Program-made: the position numbers and the translations under genes
Notes under the pieces: model-generated
Seen by the model: the letters and a program-made list of their open reading frames with translations, nothing else
The model's database searches: none
What the model was told of the DNA's origin: nothing
Part shown: piece by piece, positions 17,794 through 26,239 of the stretch
How positions within the stretch are numbered: the first letter of the stretch is position 1
How the letters are laid out: each line of letters opens with the position of its first letter
Assembly: GCA_964579795.1 (NCBI GenBank)
Contig: CAZOHM010000007.1
Coordinates: 1-64,000 of the forward strand
Direction: 5' to 3'
Length of the DNA: 64,000 nucleotides
From: JAEYFP01 sp964579795
GTDB taxonomy: Bacteria > Bacillota > Clostridia > Lachnospirales > Lachnospiraceae

Positions 17794-18417
17794 ATGGATA
17801 AAGTAATAGTAACTATTGCACGTCAATATGGCAGTGGCGGAAAAACAATCGGACAGATGTTAGCCGATGACATGAAGGTAAATTGCTACGAAAGAGAAAT
17901 CCTGCAAATGGCTTCCGAAGACAGTGGAATCAATGAGTATTTATTTGCGCAGGTCGACGAACGCATTCGTACAAATACATTTTTTAAAATGAAGCAGATT
18001 TACAAAGGTGCCTTAATTGCTCCCGAAAGCGATGGTTTTACATCTGATGCCAATCTCTTTAATTATCAGGCAAAAATAATCAAGCAGCTTGCCGAACAGG
18101 GTTCCTGTGTCATTATTGGACGCTGTGCAGATTTCATATTGAAGGACTATCCCAATGTCGTTTCGGTATTTGTTTACGCAGACGAAGCATTCTGCAAGCA
18201 AAATGCTCTGGAACGTGTTTCGATTGGTGAAAAGGATATTATGAAATATATTGAAAAAACCGATAAATACCGCGGAGATTACTACAAGGCACATACCGGT
18301 CATGATTGGCATGATTTACGCAATTATGACTTGTCTATTAACAGCAGCAAGCTTGGTTTTGAAAAATGCGTCGAGGAAATTAAATCCTATATTGATATTC
18401 GTTTTTCTAAACTGTAA
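17794..18417 (+). CDS. Cytidylate kinase-like family protein
   Basis: P-loop protein of 207 residues from the cytidylate-kinase-like family common in Clostridia. It begins VIVTIARQYGSGGKTIGQML, where GSGGKTIG is the phosphate loop, continues YEREILQMASEDSGI and VIIGRCADFIL, and has the lid-like RVSIGEKDIMKYIEKTDKYRGDYY. True Cmk has GPAGSGKS and a long CMP-binding insert, both absent, so the substrate is open. Seventeen bases after livF and cotranscribed; the link to amino-acid uptake is unexplained. Confidence 0.85.
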   Translation: MDKVIVTIARQYGSGGKTIGQMLADDMKVNCYEREILQMASEDSGINEYLFAQVDERIRTNTFFKMKQIYKGALIAPESDGFTSDANLFNYQAKIIKQLAEQGSCVIIGRCADFILKDYPNVVSVFVYADEAFCKQNALERVSIGEKDIMKYIEKTDKYRGDYYKAHTGHDWHDLRNYDLSINSSKLGFEKCVEEIKSYIDIRFSKL

Positions 18418-18432
18418 TGAGGAGAGGTTATT

Positions 18433-19629
18433 ATGGAAGCATATGAAATATTCAGAAGTCTGGCAATCATTATTATCTTTGCCAAGTTATTTGGCATTAT
18501 GGCCAGAAAATGTAAAGCACCACAGGTTGTAGGAGAAATCATTGCAGGATTAATCATCGGACCAAGTCTGCTTGGTCTTGTCTCAACCTCAGATTTCCTG
18601 TCACAGATGGCGGAAATTGGTGTTGTATTGCTTATGTTCTCAGCAGGTCTGGAAACAGATTTGAAGGAACTGATGAAGACAGGTCCAATTGCTCTGTTAA
18701 TTGCCTGTGCCGGCGTTTTTATCCCACTTGCAGGCGGAACAGTTTTGTATATGGCTTTTTATGGCGCTTCTGCTGTCGGAACGCCCGAATTTTACCGTGC
18801 TGTATTTGTTGGTACGATTATGACTGCAACATCTGTCAGCATTACGGTACAAACACTAAAAGAGCTCGGTTATTTAAAAAGCAAGGTTGGTACGACCGTA
18901 CTTGCAGCCGCAATTATAGATGATGTAATTGGTATTATAGTACTGACATTTGTTATTGGGTTCAGAACACCGGATGCAAATATCAGTGGTGTTGTAATCA
19001 GTACAGTGCTGTTCTTTGTCTTTGCTCTTGTAATTGGCTTTTTGTCCTACAAGGTATTCAAATGGGTCGATAAAAGATATCCACATACTCGACGCATTCC
19101 TATTGCTGGTCTCGCCTACTGTTTTGCACTTGCCTTTATTGCAGAGCACTACTTTGGCATAGCAGATATTACCGGAGCTTATGTTGCAGGAATTATTTTA
19201 TGTAGTATCCGTGATTCTGACTACATCGCTGAAAAAATGGATATCAACTCCTATATGCTGTTTGGTCCGATTTTCTTTGCCAGTATTGGTCTGAAAACCA
19301 ATATTGCAGATTTCTCTCCAAGCATTCTGCTTTTCTCTGTTGCATTTGTTATAGTTGCACTAGTGACGAAAATTATTGCCTGTGGTCTTGTCGCGAAAGC
19401 ATGTAGATTCAATTGGGGAGATTCCCTAAAAATTGGTGTCGGAATGATGACCAGAGGTGAAGTGGCTTTGATTGTTGCACAGAAAGGTCTCTCTGTCGGT
19501 CTACTTGAGCCGGTTTATTTCACTTCGGTTATTTTACTGATTATTACATCCTCTGTTGTCACACCTATTGTCTTAAAGCTCCTCTTTTCCGTGAAAAACA
19601 AAAATGCTGTACAATCTATGGAAGCTTAA
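18433..19629 (+). CDS. Cation:proton antiporter, CPA2 family
   Basis: Membrane protein of 398 residues with about 12 hydrophobic segments: KCKAPQVVGEIIAGLIIGPS, VLLMFSAGLETDLKEL, TATSVSITVQTLKELG, IDDVIGIIVLTFV (the DD ion-binding pair) and MMTRGEVALIVAQKG near the C-terminus. Matches KefB/NapA-type Na+ or K+/H+ exchangers lacking the C-terminal TrkA-N regulatory domain. GAGGAGAGGTTATT precedes ATG 18433, 15 bases after the kinase-like gene, making it the last gene of the liv transcription unit. Ion specificity unknown. Confidence 0.92.
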   Translation: MEAYEIFRSLAIIIIFAKLFGIMARKCKAPQVVGEIIAGLIIGPSLLGLVSTSDFLSQMAEIGVVLLMFSAGLETDLKELMKTGPIALLIACAGVFIPLAGGTVLYMAFYGASAVGTPEFYRAVFVGTIMTATSVSITVQTLKELGYLKSKVGTTVLAAAIIDDVIGIIVLTFVIGFRTPDANISGVVISTVLFFVFALVIGFLSYKVFKWVDKRYPHTRRIPIAGLAYCFALAFIAEHYFGIADITGAYVAGIILCSIRDSDYIAEKMDINSYMLFGPIFFASIGLKTNIADFSPSILLFSVAFVIVALVTKIIACGLVAKACRFNWGDSLKIGVGMMTRGEVALIVAQKGLSVGLLEPVYFTSVILLIITSSVVTPIVLKLLFSVKNKNAVQSMEA

Positions 19630-19640
19630 TTGTACAGCAA
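19605..19640. terminator. Hairpin at the end of the antiporter gene
   Basis: TGCTGTACAAT (19605-19615) pairs perfectly with ATTGTACAGCA (19629-19639) around a 13-base loop. It covers the antiporter stop codon and lies between two converging genes. No long T run follows, so efficiency is uncertain. Confidence 0.55.
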
Positions 19641-19675
19641 TAATTAGCTTAACCTTTAGGGTTTCTGTTGTAAAA

Positions 19676-22093
19676 CTACTTTACAATAGAGGCCCTTCTT
19701 GATTTTTTAGATTCATACAAAGACTGGTCAGCGCAGTTCATAACACTCTGCAACTCTGAACTTTCATCACAGATAAAGCACTTGAAACCCAGAGAGCTTT
19801 CAACATAATATGGTTTCTCGGAAACCTCATTATAGGCTCTGGCAGATGCTATAATCTGTTCAATCAGCATCTGTGGTGTCTTGTTTTCATCACATAAAAA
19901 CATTACAACAAATTCATCTCCACCTAGTCTTCCAATTAGTTCATCCTCACCAATTACCGCTTTGATTATGGACGAAATTTTCTTAATGGCGAAATCTCCT
20001 TCTCTATGTCCGAATCGGTCGTTTATCTCCTTTAAATGATCCAAATCGCCAAATATAACTGCTGCTTCACGACCCTCAAACTTTTTTTTCATATTTAAAG
20101 CTTTTTCAATAAATCCACGCCGGTTTAAACAGCCTGTTAATGAATCATACTCAGAAATAAACCGTAGCATACTGTTCTTTTCTTCAACCTCTGCAATAAG
20201 CTGTTCAAGCCTGTCTTGAGATTTTTTCTGTGCCTTGCTCATCTCACAATACTTCAAAGCTGTCCCAATCTGAATACTTATATAATAAAGCGAAAGCACA
20301 TTTTCAGGATTTACCTCACTGATTAGTACTCCATATTGCTTGTTTTCAGAATAAAGATTGATCAGTGTTGAATTGTATCCTGTTTCTGATGTTGACTTAA
20401 AGTAAGAATCAAATCCATTATCCTTTGTCACAATCAGACGATCCTGTGGCTCATATGCTACAATTTCATCATTTGTCATATATGCAGCAAGATACATCTT
20501 TTCAGGACAAACCCATTCTTTATTTGGAGTGTGTACAATCGGCCTGCGGAACATATACAAATAGCTGTTTCCAATATGTAATGTCTGCATTTTAGCCATT
20601 GCACTGCGAAACATCTCCTTTTCACTGGAAACATGATTTGCCATATCTCTGGAAATCAAAGACATGAACCATGCACTGCTCTCATGCTCTGCAAGTGAAT
20701 CCTTTGCCTTTTTATATAAATATGACTGTAAATATTTCATTCCCTCAATTAAAATATCAGAGAATAAAACTCCCTCCATATGATCGTCCACTGCTCTCAT
20801 AATAAATGAAAAGTAGTCAGAATATATCGCCGCAAGTGCCTGCGGAGAAATATACTCTGCATATGGACCTGTCATCAACTGTCGAAGCTGCTCTACAACA
20901 CGTTTTGTTGAAAGCTTCTCCTTCACATATCCTAAATAAATAATCGTATCTGCATAGATAATATCATACAGCGCGTCATATACGCGGTCACCGATTGCGT
21001 CATTCACATCAGAAATCAATATGGCATCCTTAATAGTCTCTGCAACTTTAATTGCATAAAACTCCGGACCCACCTTTTCAGACTCCGTCATCTGAGCAAA
21101 CTGCTGCTGCTCTGCCATCATACATCCGCATGATTGTCTTCTTACAAGAGCCGGGGGTAAAATAATATCCTCTCCTTCACCCTTCAGACACATATCAATC
21201 ACGTTATATACAGATTTGTAGCCACTGGAATAGGCGTTTTGAAGTACTGTTGTCAATGGTGGGTCTAAAGTAGATGCCATTGTCCAGTCATCATAGCCCG
21301 TAACGGCAATTCCCTCTCCCCTCTCTATGTCACGTCCAACCAAATAACGAATCGGACTCTTTTCAGAGCGCTCTCTTGCCTTTGGAGTCATATAAAAGTA
21401 TTCCTGTCTGCGTTTCTTGCATACATTATAAACAGCATTCGCCATCAAATCATTTGCACAGACAAATGCCTGTACATATGGATTATTGTCGAACAAAAAC
21501 TCGACTTCTTTTTCTACAGACTCAGTGAAATCGCCTACCTGCACCATATTCGGTGTAATCTCTATTTTCTGTTCACGCATAACATCCTCAAATGCACGAT
21601 ATCTCTCATCTGCGTCTCTATTGCCAATCGGCCCACGCAGGCATACAAACCTGCGGTATCCATGATCTATGGCCAGATGCTCCACAACAGAACGCATACC
21701 TTTGTAATTATCTGCAATTTGATAATGTGCATTTTTCTTATGAACAACGTCCTCAAGTATCACATGGGGAATATCTTCGAACTTATCCAGAAATGTCTCT
21801 CTCTCCCTGTCATTTAAGAAAATAACAAGTTCACCATACGAGATAATGACAGCATCCACCTTTGCAAGCTTTACATAATCGAATACCGTCGTGACCTGGT
21901 AATCATAGCTTTCCTCTTCAGCAAAAAACTCTCTGTAAAAGTAGCTCGTATGAATACCAAGAAAAACAATAATATTAACCTTTGCCTCTTTTGCTGCTTG
22001 TCTGATACCATTCATCGTATTGATGGAATGCGGCGAATTTGCATTGCCAATCAGTACTCCAATTGTCAGTCTACGCTCCGACATACCACCCAT
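19676..22093 (-). CDS. Diguanylate cyclase with LacI/periplasmic-binding-like sensor domain
   Basis: Predicted cytoplasmic c-di-GMP synthase of about 805 residues. Residues about 5-350 match the effector domain of LacI-type regulators (TIGVLIGNANSPHSINTMNG at the start, VTGYDDWTMASTLDPPLTTV, then ALVRRQSCGC), but no DNA-binding helix-turn-helix precedes it. A long central region follows, then a helical linker and the GGDEF domain (SEYDSLTGCLNRRGFIE, VIFGDLDHLKEINDRFGHREGD, GRLGGDEFVVMF). The active loop is intact; the usual RxxD inhibitory site is not seen. No membrane helix, so it senses a cytoplasmic ligand, probably a sugar. Starts at ATG 22093 or 22084, with GGAGAAAGG upstream; the frame is open to 22138. 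Confidence 0.88.
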   Translation of the reverse strand: MGGMSERRLTIGVLIGNANSPHSINTMNGIRQAAKEAKVNIIVFLGIHTSYFYREFFAEEESYDYQVTTVFDYVKLAKVDAVIISYGELVIFLNDRERETFLDKFEDIPHVILEDVVHKKNAHYQIADNYKGMRSVVEHLAIDHGYRRFVCLRGPIGNRDADERYRAFEDVMREQKIEITPNMVQVGDFTESVEKEVEFLFDNNPYVQAFVCANDLMANAVYNVCKKRRQEYFYMTPKARERSEKSPIRYLVGRDIERGEGIAVTGYDDWTMASTLDPPLTTVLQNAYSSGYKSVYNVIDMCLKGEGEDIILPPALVRRQSCGCMMAEQQQFAQMTESEKVGPEFYAIKVAETIKDAILISDVNDAIGDRVYDALYDIIYADTIIYLGYVKEKLSTKRVVEQLRQLMTGPYAEYISPQALAAIYSDYFSFIMRAVDDHMEGVLFSDILIEGMKYLQSYLYKKAKDSLAEHESSAWFMSLISRDMANHVSSEKEMFRSAMAKMQTLHIGNSYLYMFRRPIVHTPNKEWVCPEKMYLAAYMTNDEIVAYEPQDRLIVTKDNGFDSYFKSTSETGYNSTLINLYSENKQYGVLISEVNPENVLSLYYISIQIGTALKYCEMSKAQKKSQDRLEQLIAEVEEKNSMLRFISEYDSLTGCLNRRGFIEKALNMKKKFEGREAAVIFGDLDHLKEINDRFGHREGDFAIKKISSIIKAVIGEDELIGRLGGDEFVVMFLCDENKTPQMLIEQIIASARAYNEVSEKPYYVESSLGFKCFICDESSELQSVMNCADQSLYESKKSRRASIVK

Positions 22094-22265
22094 CCTTTCT
22101 CCATATAAGCATCTTTCAAACACCTTTAATAGTATCATGTACCTATTAAAAACGCAAGTTTCAATTTACATATACTTACATTTCAGTAAATTTTCTCTCA
22201 CATATAAATTGTAATATCATATATTGAATTATAATCAAATTGTATGCATTAAAAGGGAGTTTATT

Positions 22266-23282
22266 ATGAAAAAGCGATTAACCGCTCTGTGTTTAGTTTT
22301 CATGCTGCTGTTGTCAGCAGTACTTACCGGCTGTGGTTTAAACAGCAGCAAAAAAGGCAATAATGTCGGCAACCAGAAAGTAATCCTAAACGAAGTTGCT
22401 CATTCCATATTCTATGTTCCACTCTATGTTGCTGTTGAAGAAGGGTATTTTACTGAAGAAGGAATTGACCTGACACTTGTTACGGGATATGGCGCTGATA
22501 AAACAATGACTGCTGTTCTGTCAGGCGAAGCCCAGATTGGATTTATGGGAAGTGAAGCGAGTATTTTTACTTACCTCGGAAAGCCTGATGATATCGTTGT
22601 AAACTTTGCACAGCTCACACAGCGAGCAGGCAACTTTCTTGTTGCAAAAGAACCGATAGAAAACTTTTCCTGGGATATGCTTAAGAACAGTAAGGTTCTC
22701 GGTGGAAGAGCTGGAGGAATGCCAGAAATGGTTTTTGAATTCATTCTCAAAAAGCACAGCCTGAATCCTTCATCTGATCTCATAATTGACCAGTCCATTT
22801 CTTTTGGTGACACAGCCGCAGCCTTTGTTTCCTCAGATGCTGACTACACAGTTGAATTTGAGCCGCATGCCTCTGCACTTGAGGCAAATGGTGAAGGTTA
22901 CATTGTTGCATCACTTGGTGTAGAATCCGGATATGTACCCTATACTGCGTTTTGTGCAAAAAAAAGCTATATTGAAAACAATCCAGCCCTGATTCAGAGT
23001 TTCACAAATGCTCTGCAAAAAGGACTGGATTATACAAAGAACCATACACCTGATGAACTTGCTGCTGTAATTCAGCCACAATTTAAAGAAACCGAAATCA
23101 TGACACTGACAACAATCATTTCTCGCTACTATGAGCAGGAAACCTGGAAGGATAACCTGATATTTGATGAAGAAAGCTTTTCTCTTTTGCAGAATATTCT
23201 GGAAGAATCCGACGTACTTGAGGAAAGAGTTCCTTATGAAGAACTTGTCACAACTGATTTTGCCAAAAAAGCAATTAACTAA
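22266..23282 (+). CDS. NMT1/SsuA-type ABC substrate-binding lipoprotein (orphan)
   Basis: Lipoprotein of 338 residues. Signal peptide MKKRLTALCLVFMLLLSAVL with lipobox LTGC. The mature part matches the NMT1/ThiY/SsuA fold: FYVPLYVAVEEGYFTEEGI, then the GYGADKTMTAVLSGEAQIGF ligand-site region, GGRAGGMPEMVFEFIL and YVPYTAFCAKKSYIE. Ligands in this family include nitrate, sulfonates and thiamine precursors (HMP). AAAGGGAG precedes ATG 22266. No permease or ATPase gene is adjacent, so it must work with a transporter encoded elsewhere. It diverges from the GGDEF protein gene. Confidence 0.87.
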   Translation: MKKRLTALCLVFMLLLSAVLTGCGLNSSKKGNNVGNQKVILNEVAHSIFYVPLYVAVEEGYFTEEGIDLTLVTGYGADKTMTAVLSGEAQIGFMGSEASIFTYLGKPDDIVVNFAQLTQRAGNFLVAKEPIENFSWDMLKNSKVLGGRAGGMPEMVFEFILKKHSLNPSSDLIIDQSISFGDTAAAFVSSDADYTVEFEPHASALEANGEGYIVASLGVESGYVPYTAFCAKKSYIENNPALIQSFTNALQKGLDYTKNHTPDELAAVIQPQFKETEIMTLTTIISRYYEQETWKDNLIFDEESFSLLQNILEESDVLEERVPYEELVTTDFAKKAIN

Positions 23283-23298
23283 ACGTAAACCCAGTCAC

Positions 23299-24429
23299 TT
23301 ATTCCTTCGCATTCTTCAAGGGACGGATCTTATACGTAAGTATCAGGTCCGTTTCCCCTGATTGTGAGGAAAATGCCTTTTTTAACCGTTCCAAAATTCT
23401 TTGCGCATTTTCAAACGAATCAGCTGGAAACATAATGGCATACTGATTATCCGCATACCTGCAAATGGAATCTCCGCAGCGAAGTTCATAACGGCAGCTA
23501 TCCAAAAGAGACTTCATAATTCTCTCATTGCGAAGCACCTCATATTCTCCTTCTGATTTCTTGCACATTGTCATCAGTGCAAAAAACATCGTGTTACCGG
23601 TTCTTGCAAGAAGTCTTCTCTGCAAATGATAAATATCTTTAAACATCTCATAATCACACACAAATGCAGTGTTTTCTTCGTCATCCATTTCCATATTGTG
23701 CTGAATGTTTTTTGTTTCTTCATCCATCTGATTCATATTATAAAGCATTTTCTCATAAACAATCTGCAGGGATGACTCAACTTTCCCATTATTTTCTGCA
23801 ATCTGCTGTTCCAGCAAAAGCAGTTCATTTGTACCTATCAGCTTCAATGCTGTTTTGCACAGCTTTATGATTTCATCATAAGATTTTTCTTTCTTTAATT
23901 CAACAATATAGGTAAGTACATCTTTTACATAAAGATCACGATAATAAACAGCTCTTGGAACAACCCAATGCTCAGCGCTTGAATCTAAAAGCAGTCCGCC
24001 CTTATATAAATTGATGGCAGCACGCAGGCATTCCTTTCTTTTTTCAATACTCATTGCCTTATTCAAACCAATATGTGAATAATCCTCAAAATCAAAAATA
24101 TCAATAGAAATATCTAATTCCTGATTCCATTGATATGCACCCCGTTTGCTTATAATGGAATTCTGAAGCTGGGTAATCCCTGCCTTATCAACCAATGTAC
24201 GATATCTGTACAAAAGTGTCCGAAGTGCAGTTCCCGGATTTGCATAATCTTCACCTGACCACAATAGTTCAAACAGCTCTCTGTGAGAAATCGCCTCTTT
24301 TTTATGTAATAACAAATAGGACAGGAAAAGCTTTGTTTTTCTCGTATTACTTAAGCTTTCCAATATCTGCTTCCCATCAAGTTTAATATCGAACTTACAA
24401 AACAACGTAATCTCTAATTTAGAATCCAT
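23299..24429 (-). CDS. SARP/BTAD-type transcriptional regulator with degenerate GGDEF-like C-terminus
   Basis: Protein of 376 residues. Residues about 5-95 are an OmpR/SARP winged helix (LSNTRKTKLFLSYLLLHKKE, ISHRELFELLWSGE, ALRTLLYRYR), 95-225 a bacterial transcriptional activator (BTAD) helical region. Residues about 250-370 resemble a diguanylate cyclase fold whose signature is ruined: CRYADNQYAIMFP stands where xRxGGDEFxxxF should be, so it may bind a ligand but cannot make c-di-GMP. GGAGG seven bases before ATG 24429 gives the start. It diverges from the AraC-type response regulator gene; an inverted repeat lies between. Targets unknown. Confidence 0.75.
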   Translation of the reverse strand: MDSKLEITLFCKFDIKLDGKQILESLSNTRKTKLFLSYLLLHKKEAISHRELFELLWSGEDYANPGTALRTLLYRYRTLVDKAGITQLQNSIISKRGAYQWNQELDISIDIFDFEDYSHIGLNKAMSIEKRKECLRAAINLYKGGLLLDSSAEHWVVPRAVYYRDLYVKDVLTYIVELKKEKSYDEIIKLCKTALKLIGTNELLLLEQQIAENNGKVESSLQIVYEKMLYNMNQMDEETKNIQHNMEMDDEENTAFVCDYEMFKDIYHLQRRLLARTGNTMFFALMTMCKKSEGEYEVLRNERIMKSLLDSCRYELRCGDSICRYADNQYAIMFPADSFENAQRILERLKKAFSSQSGETDLILTYKIRPLKNAKE

Positions 24430-24450
24430 TACATAACCTCCAATTTTGTC

Positions 24451-24476
24451 ACATTGATAAGATTCTATCACAATGT
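24451..24476. promoter_or_regulatory. Imperfect inverted repeat between divergent regulator genes
   Basis: ACATTGATA (24451-24459), six bases, then TATCACAATGT (24466-24476): an inverted repeat with a two-base insertion in one arm. It lies 22 bases before the SARP-type gene and about 36 bases upstream of the -35 box of the response regulator promoter, a suitable place for a shared operator. Confidence 0.45.
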
Positions 24477-24511
24477 AATACTAAATTCAACTGTCGTTTC
24501 ATTTTCCTTGC

Positions 24512-24540
24512 TTGACGAAACAAAATCGTTTGTTTATAGT
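24512..24540 (+). promoter_or_regulatory. Promoter of the AraC-type response regulator gene
   Basis: TTGACG (24512-24517), exactly 17 bases, TATAGT (24535-24540). Predicted start about 15 bases before the ribosome site of the gene. Confidence 0.8.
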
Positions 24541-24562
24541 AAGTAGGAAGAAGGAGAATGAT

Positions 24563-26125
24563 ATGCTGCACATTTTGATTGCTGACAAGGAAAACTCAAT
24601 AGCAAGCCTTATTTTCGAGATTATTTCCGAAAGAAAAGCTGAGATGGAAATCTGCTATGCCGCCAGAAATGTTGACGAAGTACTGCATGCAATAGACAGC
24701 TACCATCCGGATCTTGTCATCATTGACGTTGCACATTTTACAAACGAAGAGCTTGAGCAGATTCGAAAATCAAGAGATACAACAACTCCCTGTCATTTTA
24801 TAGCTGCAAGTGCAGACAGCTCTAAACACAGGATGCAGCTTGCTATTAAGCTCGGTGTGGATGCGTTCTTATGTAAACCTGTTGATTCACAGCTGCTATA
24901 TGACACTATTCAAGAAAGCAAGGAAAAGCTGGATTCTGAACAAGTCAATCTGCACTCTTATCGTACTCTTTTTCAAAATCGCCGTTCTGCACTTTTATTG
25001 GATATACTTTCCAACCAGCAGTCACTCAGCCATTCTGAACTGGAAATTTACTTTCCCAAATGTTCTGAAAAGCTGTTTCAAATACTTCTTTGCGAACCAT
25101 ATAAAATGGGTGAAAACAGTATTGTACCAAAATTCTCCGATCAACTTAAAAATCTACAGAGAGATCAGGATTATCTGTGCTGTGATATGGAGAATGGTAA
25201 ACAGATTATACTGTTAATCGGAAAAGCAGCTCATAAGACCGTACATAATTTTCTTGAAAATCACAATGATTACGATTCAAAACACACCTCTTATCATGCA
25301 CTGTTTATTACATGTGGAAGAATCGTAGCTTCTCTTAGCGAAATTGCCCTTTCTTATCAGTATGCAACAAAGCTGATGGAACACCGTTATTTTATGAACG
25401 AGGAAATACATGTTCTTTCCGAAGAAACGCAGCTTTCATTAACAGATGACTTTCAACTTGAAGATATCACACAGTACTGTCAGGTTTGCTGCTCCTGTTT
25501 ACAGTCGTACAATCGCATCAAGCTGCAGGATACACTACTGGAGATTCAGTTGAGAATGAACAGCTGTACGAATACACTGTCAGAAGTCAAAATGCTCCTC
25601 AGTGATATTTTCCTCTCAATTAAGCAGGAAATGCTCAGAAAATATCCGGATGCACAGTTTCGTTTTCCGGCAAACTATACCGTTTTGTATTTAATAGAAC
25701 ATTCTGAACGCCTGGATGATGTGTTGGATTTTTATAATACACAGTTTGAATCAATCATGAATTCCATTGGTGATTCAACAGGAAATAATATTTTGTATGA
25801 CATTATTTATTATGTTAACCATAATTTTCAGGATAATATTAAGTTAGAAGGAATTGCAAAGCTGTTTGGCTACAACAGTTCCTATCTCGGAAAACTGTTC
25901 AGCAAAAAAGTAGGCGAAAGCTTTAATTCTTATTTAGATTATGTTCGTGTTTCACATTCCAAAATCTTGCTTGCACAGGGAAATATGAAGATTTATGAAA
26001 TTTCCGAACGAGTTGGCTACAAAAATGTAGATTACTTCTACAAAAAGTTTCGTTCTATTACCGGAACTACGCCCGCCGATTACAGGCGAAGACTGCTCCC
26101 TGGCGAATCCACAGAAAACGAGTAA
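24563..26125 (+). CDS. Response regulator with AraC-type DNA-binding domain (YesN-like)
   Basis: Protein of 520 residues. The N-terminal receiver (1-125) has the phosphoacceptor Asp in LVIIDVAHF and the conserved Lys in FLCKPVDS; the acidic pair is reduced to ADKE, so metal binding may be weaker. A long middle region follows, then the AraC double helix-turn-helix (about 415-515: IKLEGIAKLFGYNSSYLGKL and IYEISERVGYKNVDYFYKKF). This is the YesN layout, normally paired with a YesM-type sensor kinase that controls sugar ABC transporters; no kinase is adjacent, but a sugar transporter converges from the other strand just downstream. AGAAGGAG precedes ATG 24563; the frame reads back to 24512 but that lies inside the promoter. 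Confidence 0.88.
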   Translation: MLHILIADKENSIASLIFEIISERKAEMEICYAARNVDEVLHAIDSYHPDLVIIDVAHFTNEELEQIRKSRDTTTPCHFIAASADSSKHRMQLAIKLGVDAFLCKPVDSQLLYDTIQESKEKLDSEQVNLHSYRTLFQNRRSALLLDILSNQQSLSHSELEIYFPKCSEKLFQILLCEPYKMGENSIVPKFSDQLKNLQRDQDYLCCDMENGKQIILLIGKAAHKTVHNFLENHNDYDSKHTSYHALFITCGRIVASLSEIALSYQYATKLMEHRYFMNEEIHVLSEETQLSLTDDFQLEDITQYCQVCCSCLQSYNRIKLQDTLLEIQLRMNSCTNTLSEVKMLLSDIFLSIKQEMLRKYPDAQFRFPANYTVLYLIEHSERLDDVLDFYNTQFESIMNSIGDSTGNNILYDIIYYVNHNFQDNIKLEGIAKLFGYNSSYLGKLFSKKVGESFNSYLDYVRVSHSKILLAQGNMKIYEISERVGYKNVDYFYKKFRSITGTTPADYRRRLLPGESTENE

Positions 26126-26171
26126 CAGCTTTTATAATGATATAAGAAGCAAGCAGCAGCTTTTATAAACG

Positions 26172-26213
26172 AAAGAATCGTACAATTCAAGTTCAAATTG
26201 TACGATTCTTTAT
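26172..26213. terminator. Bidirectional terminator between response regulator and sugar permease genes
   Basis: Perfect 14-pair stem (AGAATCGTACAATT 26174-26187 with 26196-26209) around an eight-base loop, with T-rich flanks on both strands. It serves both converging genes. Confidence 0.88.
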
Positions 26214-26239
26214 TATAATAATAAAATTTGTAATAATAA

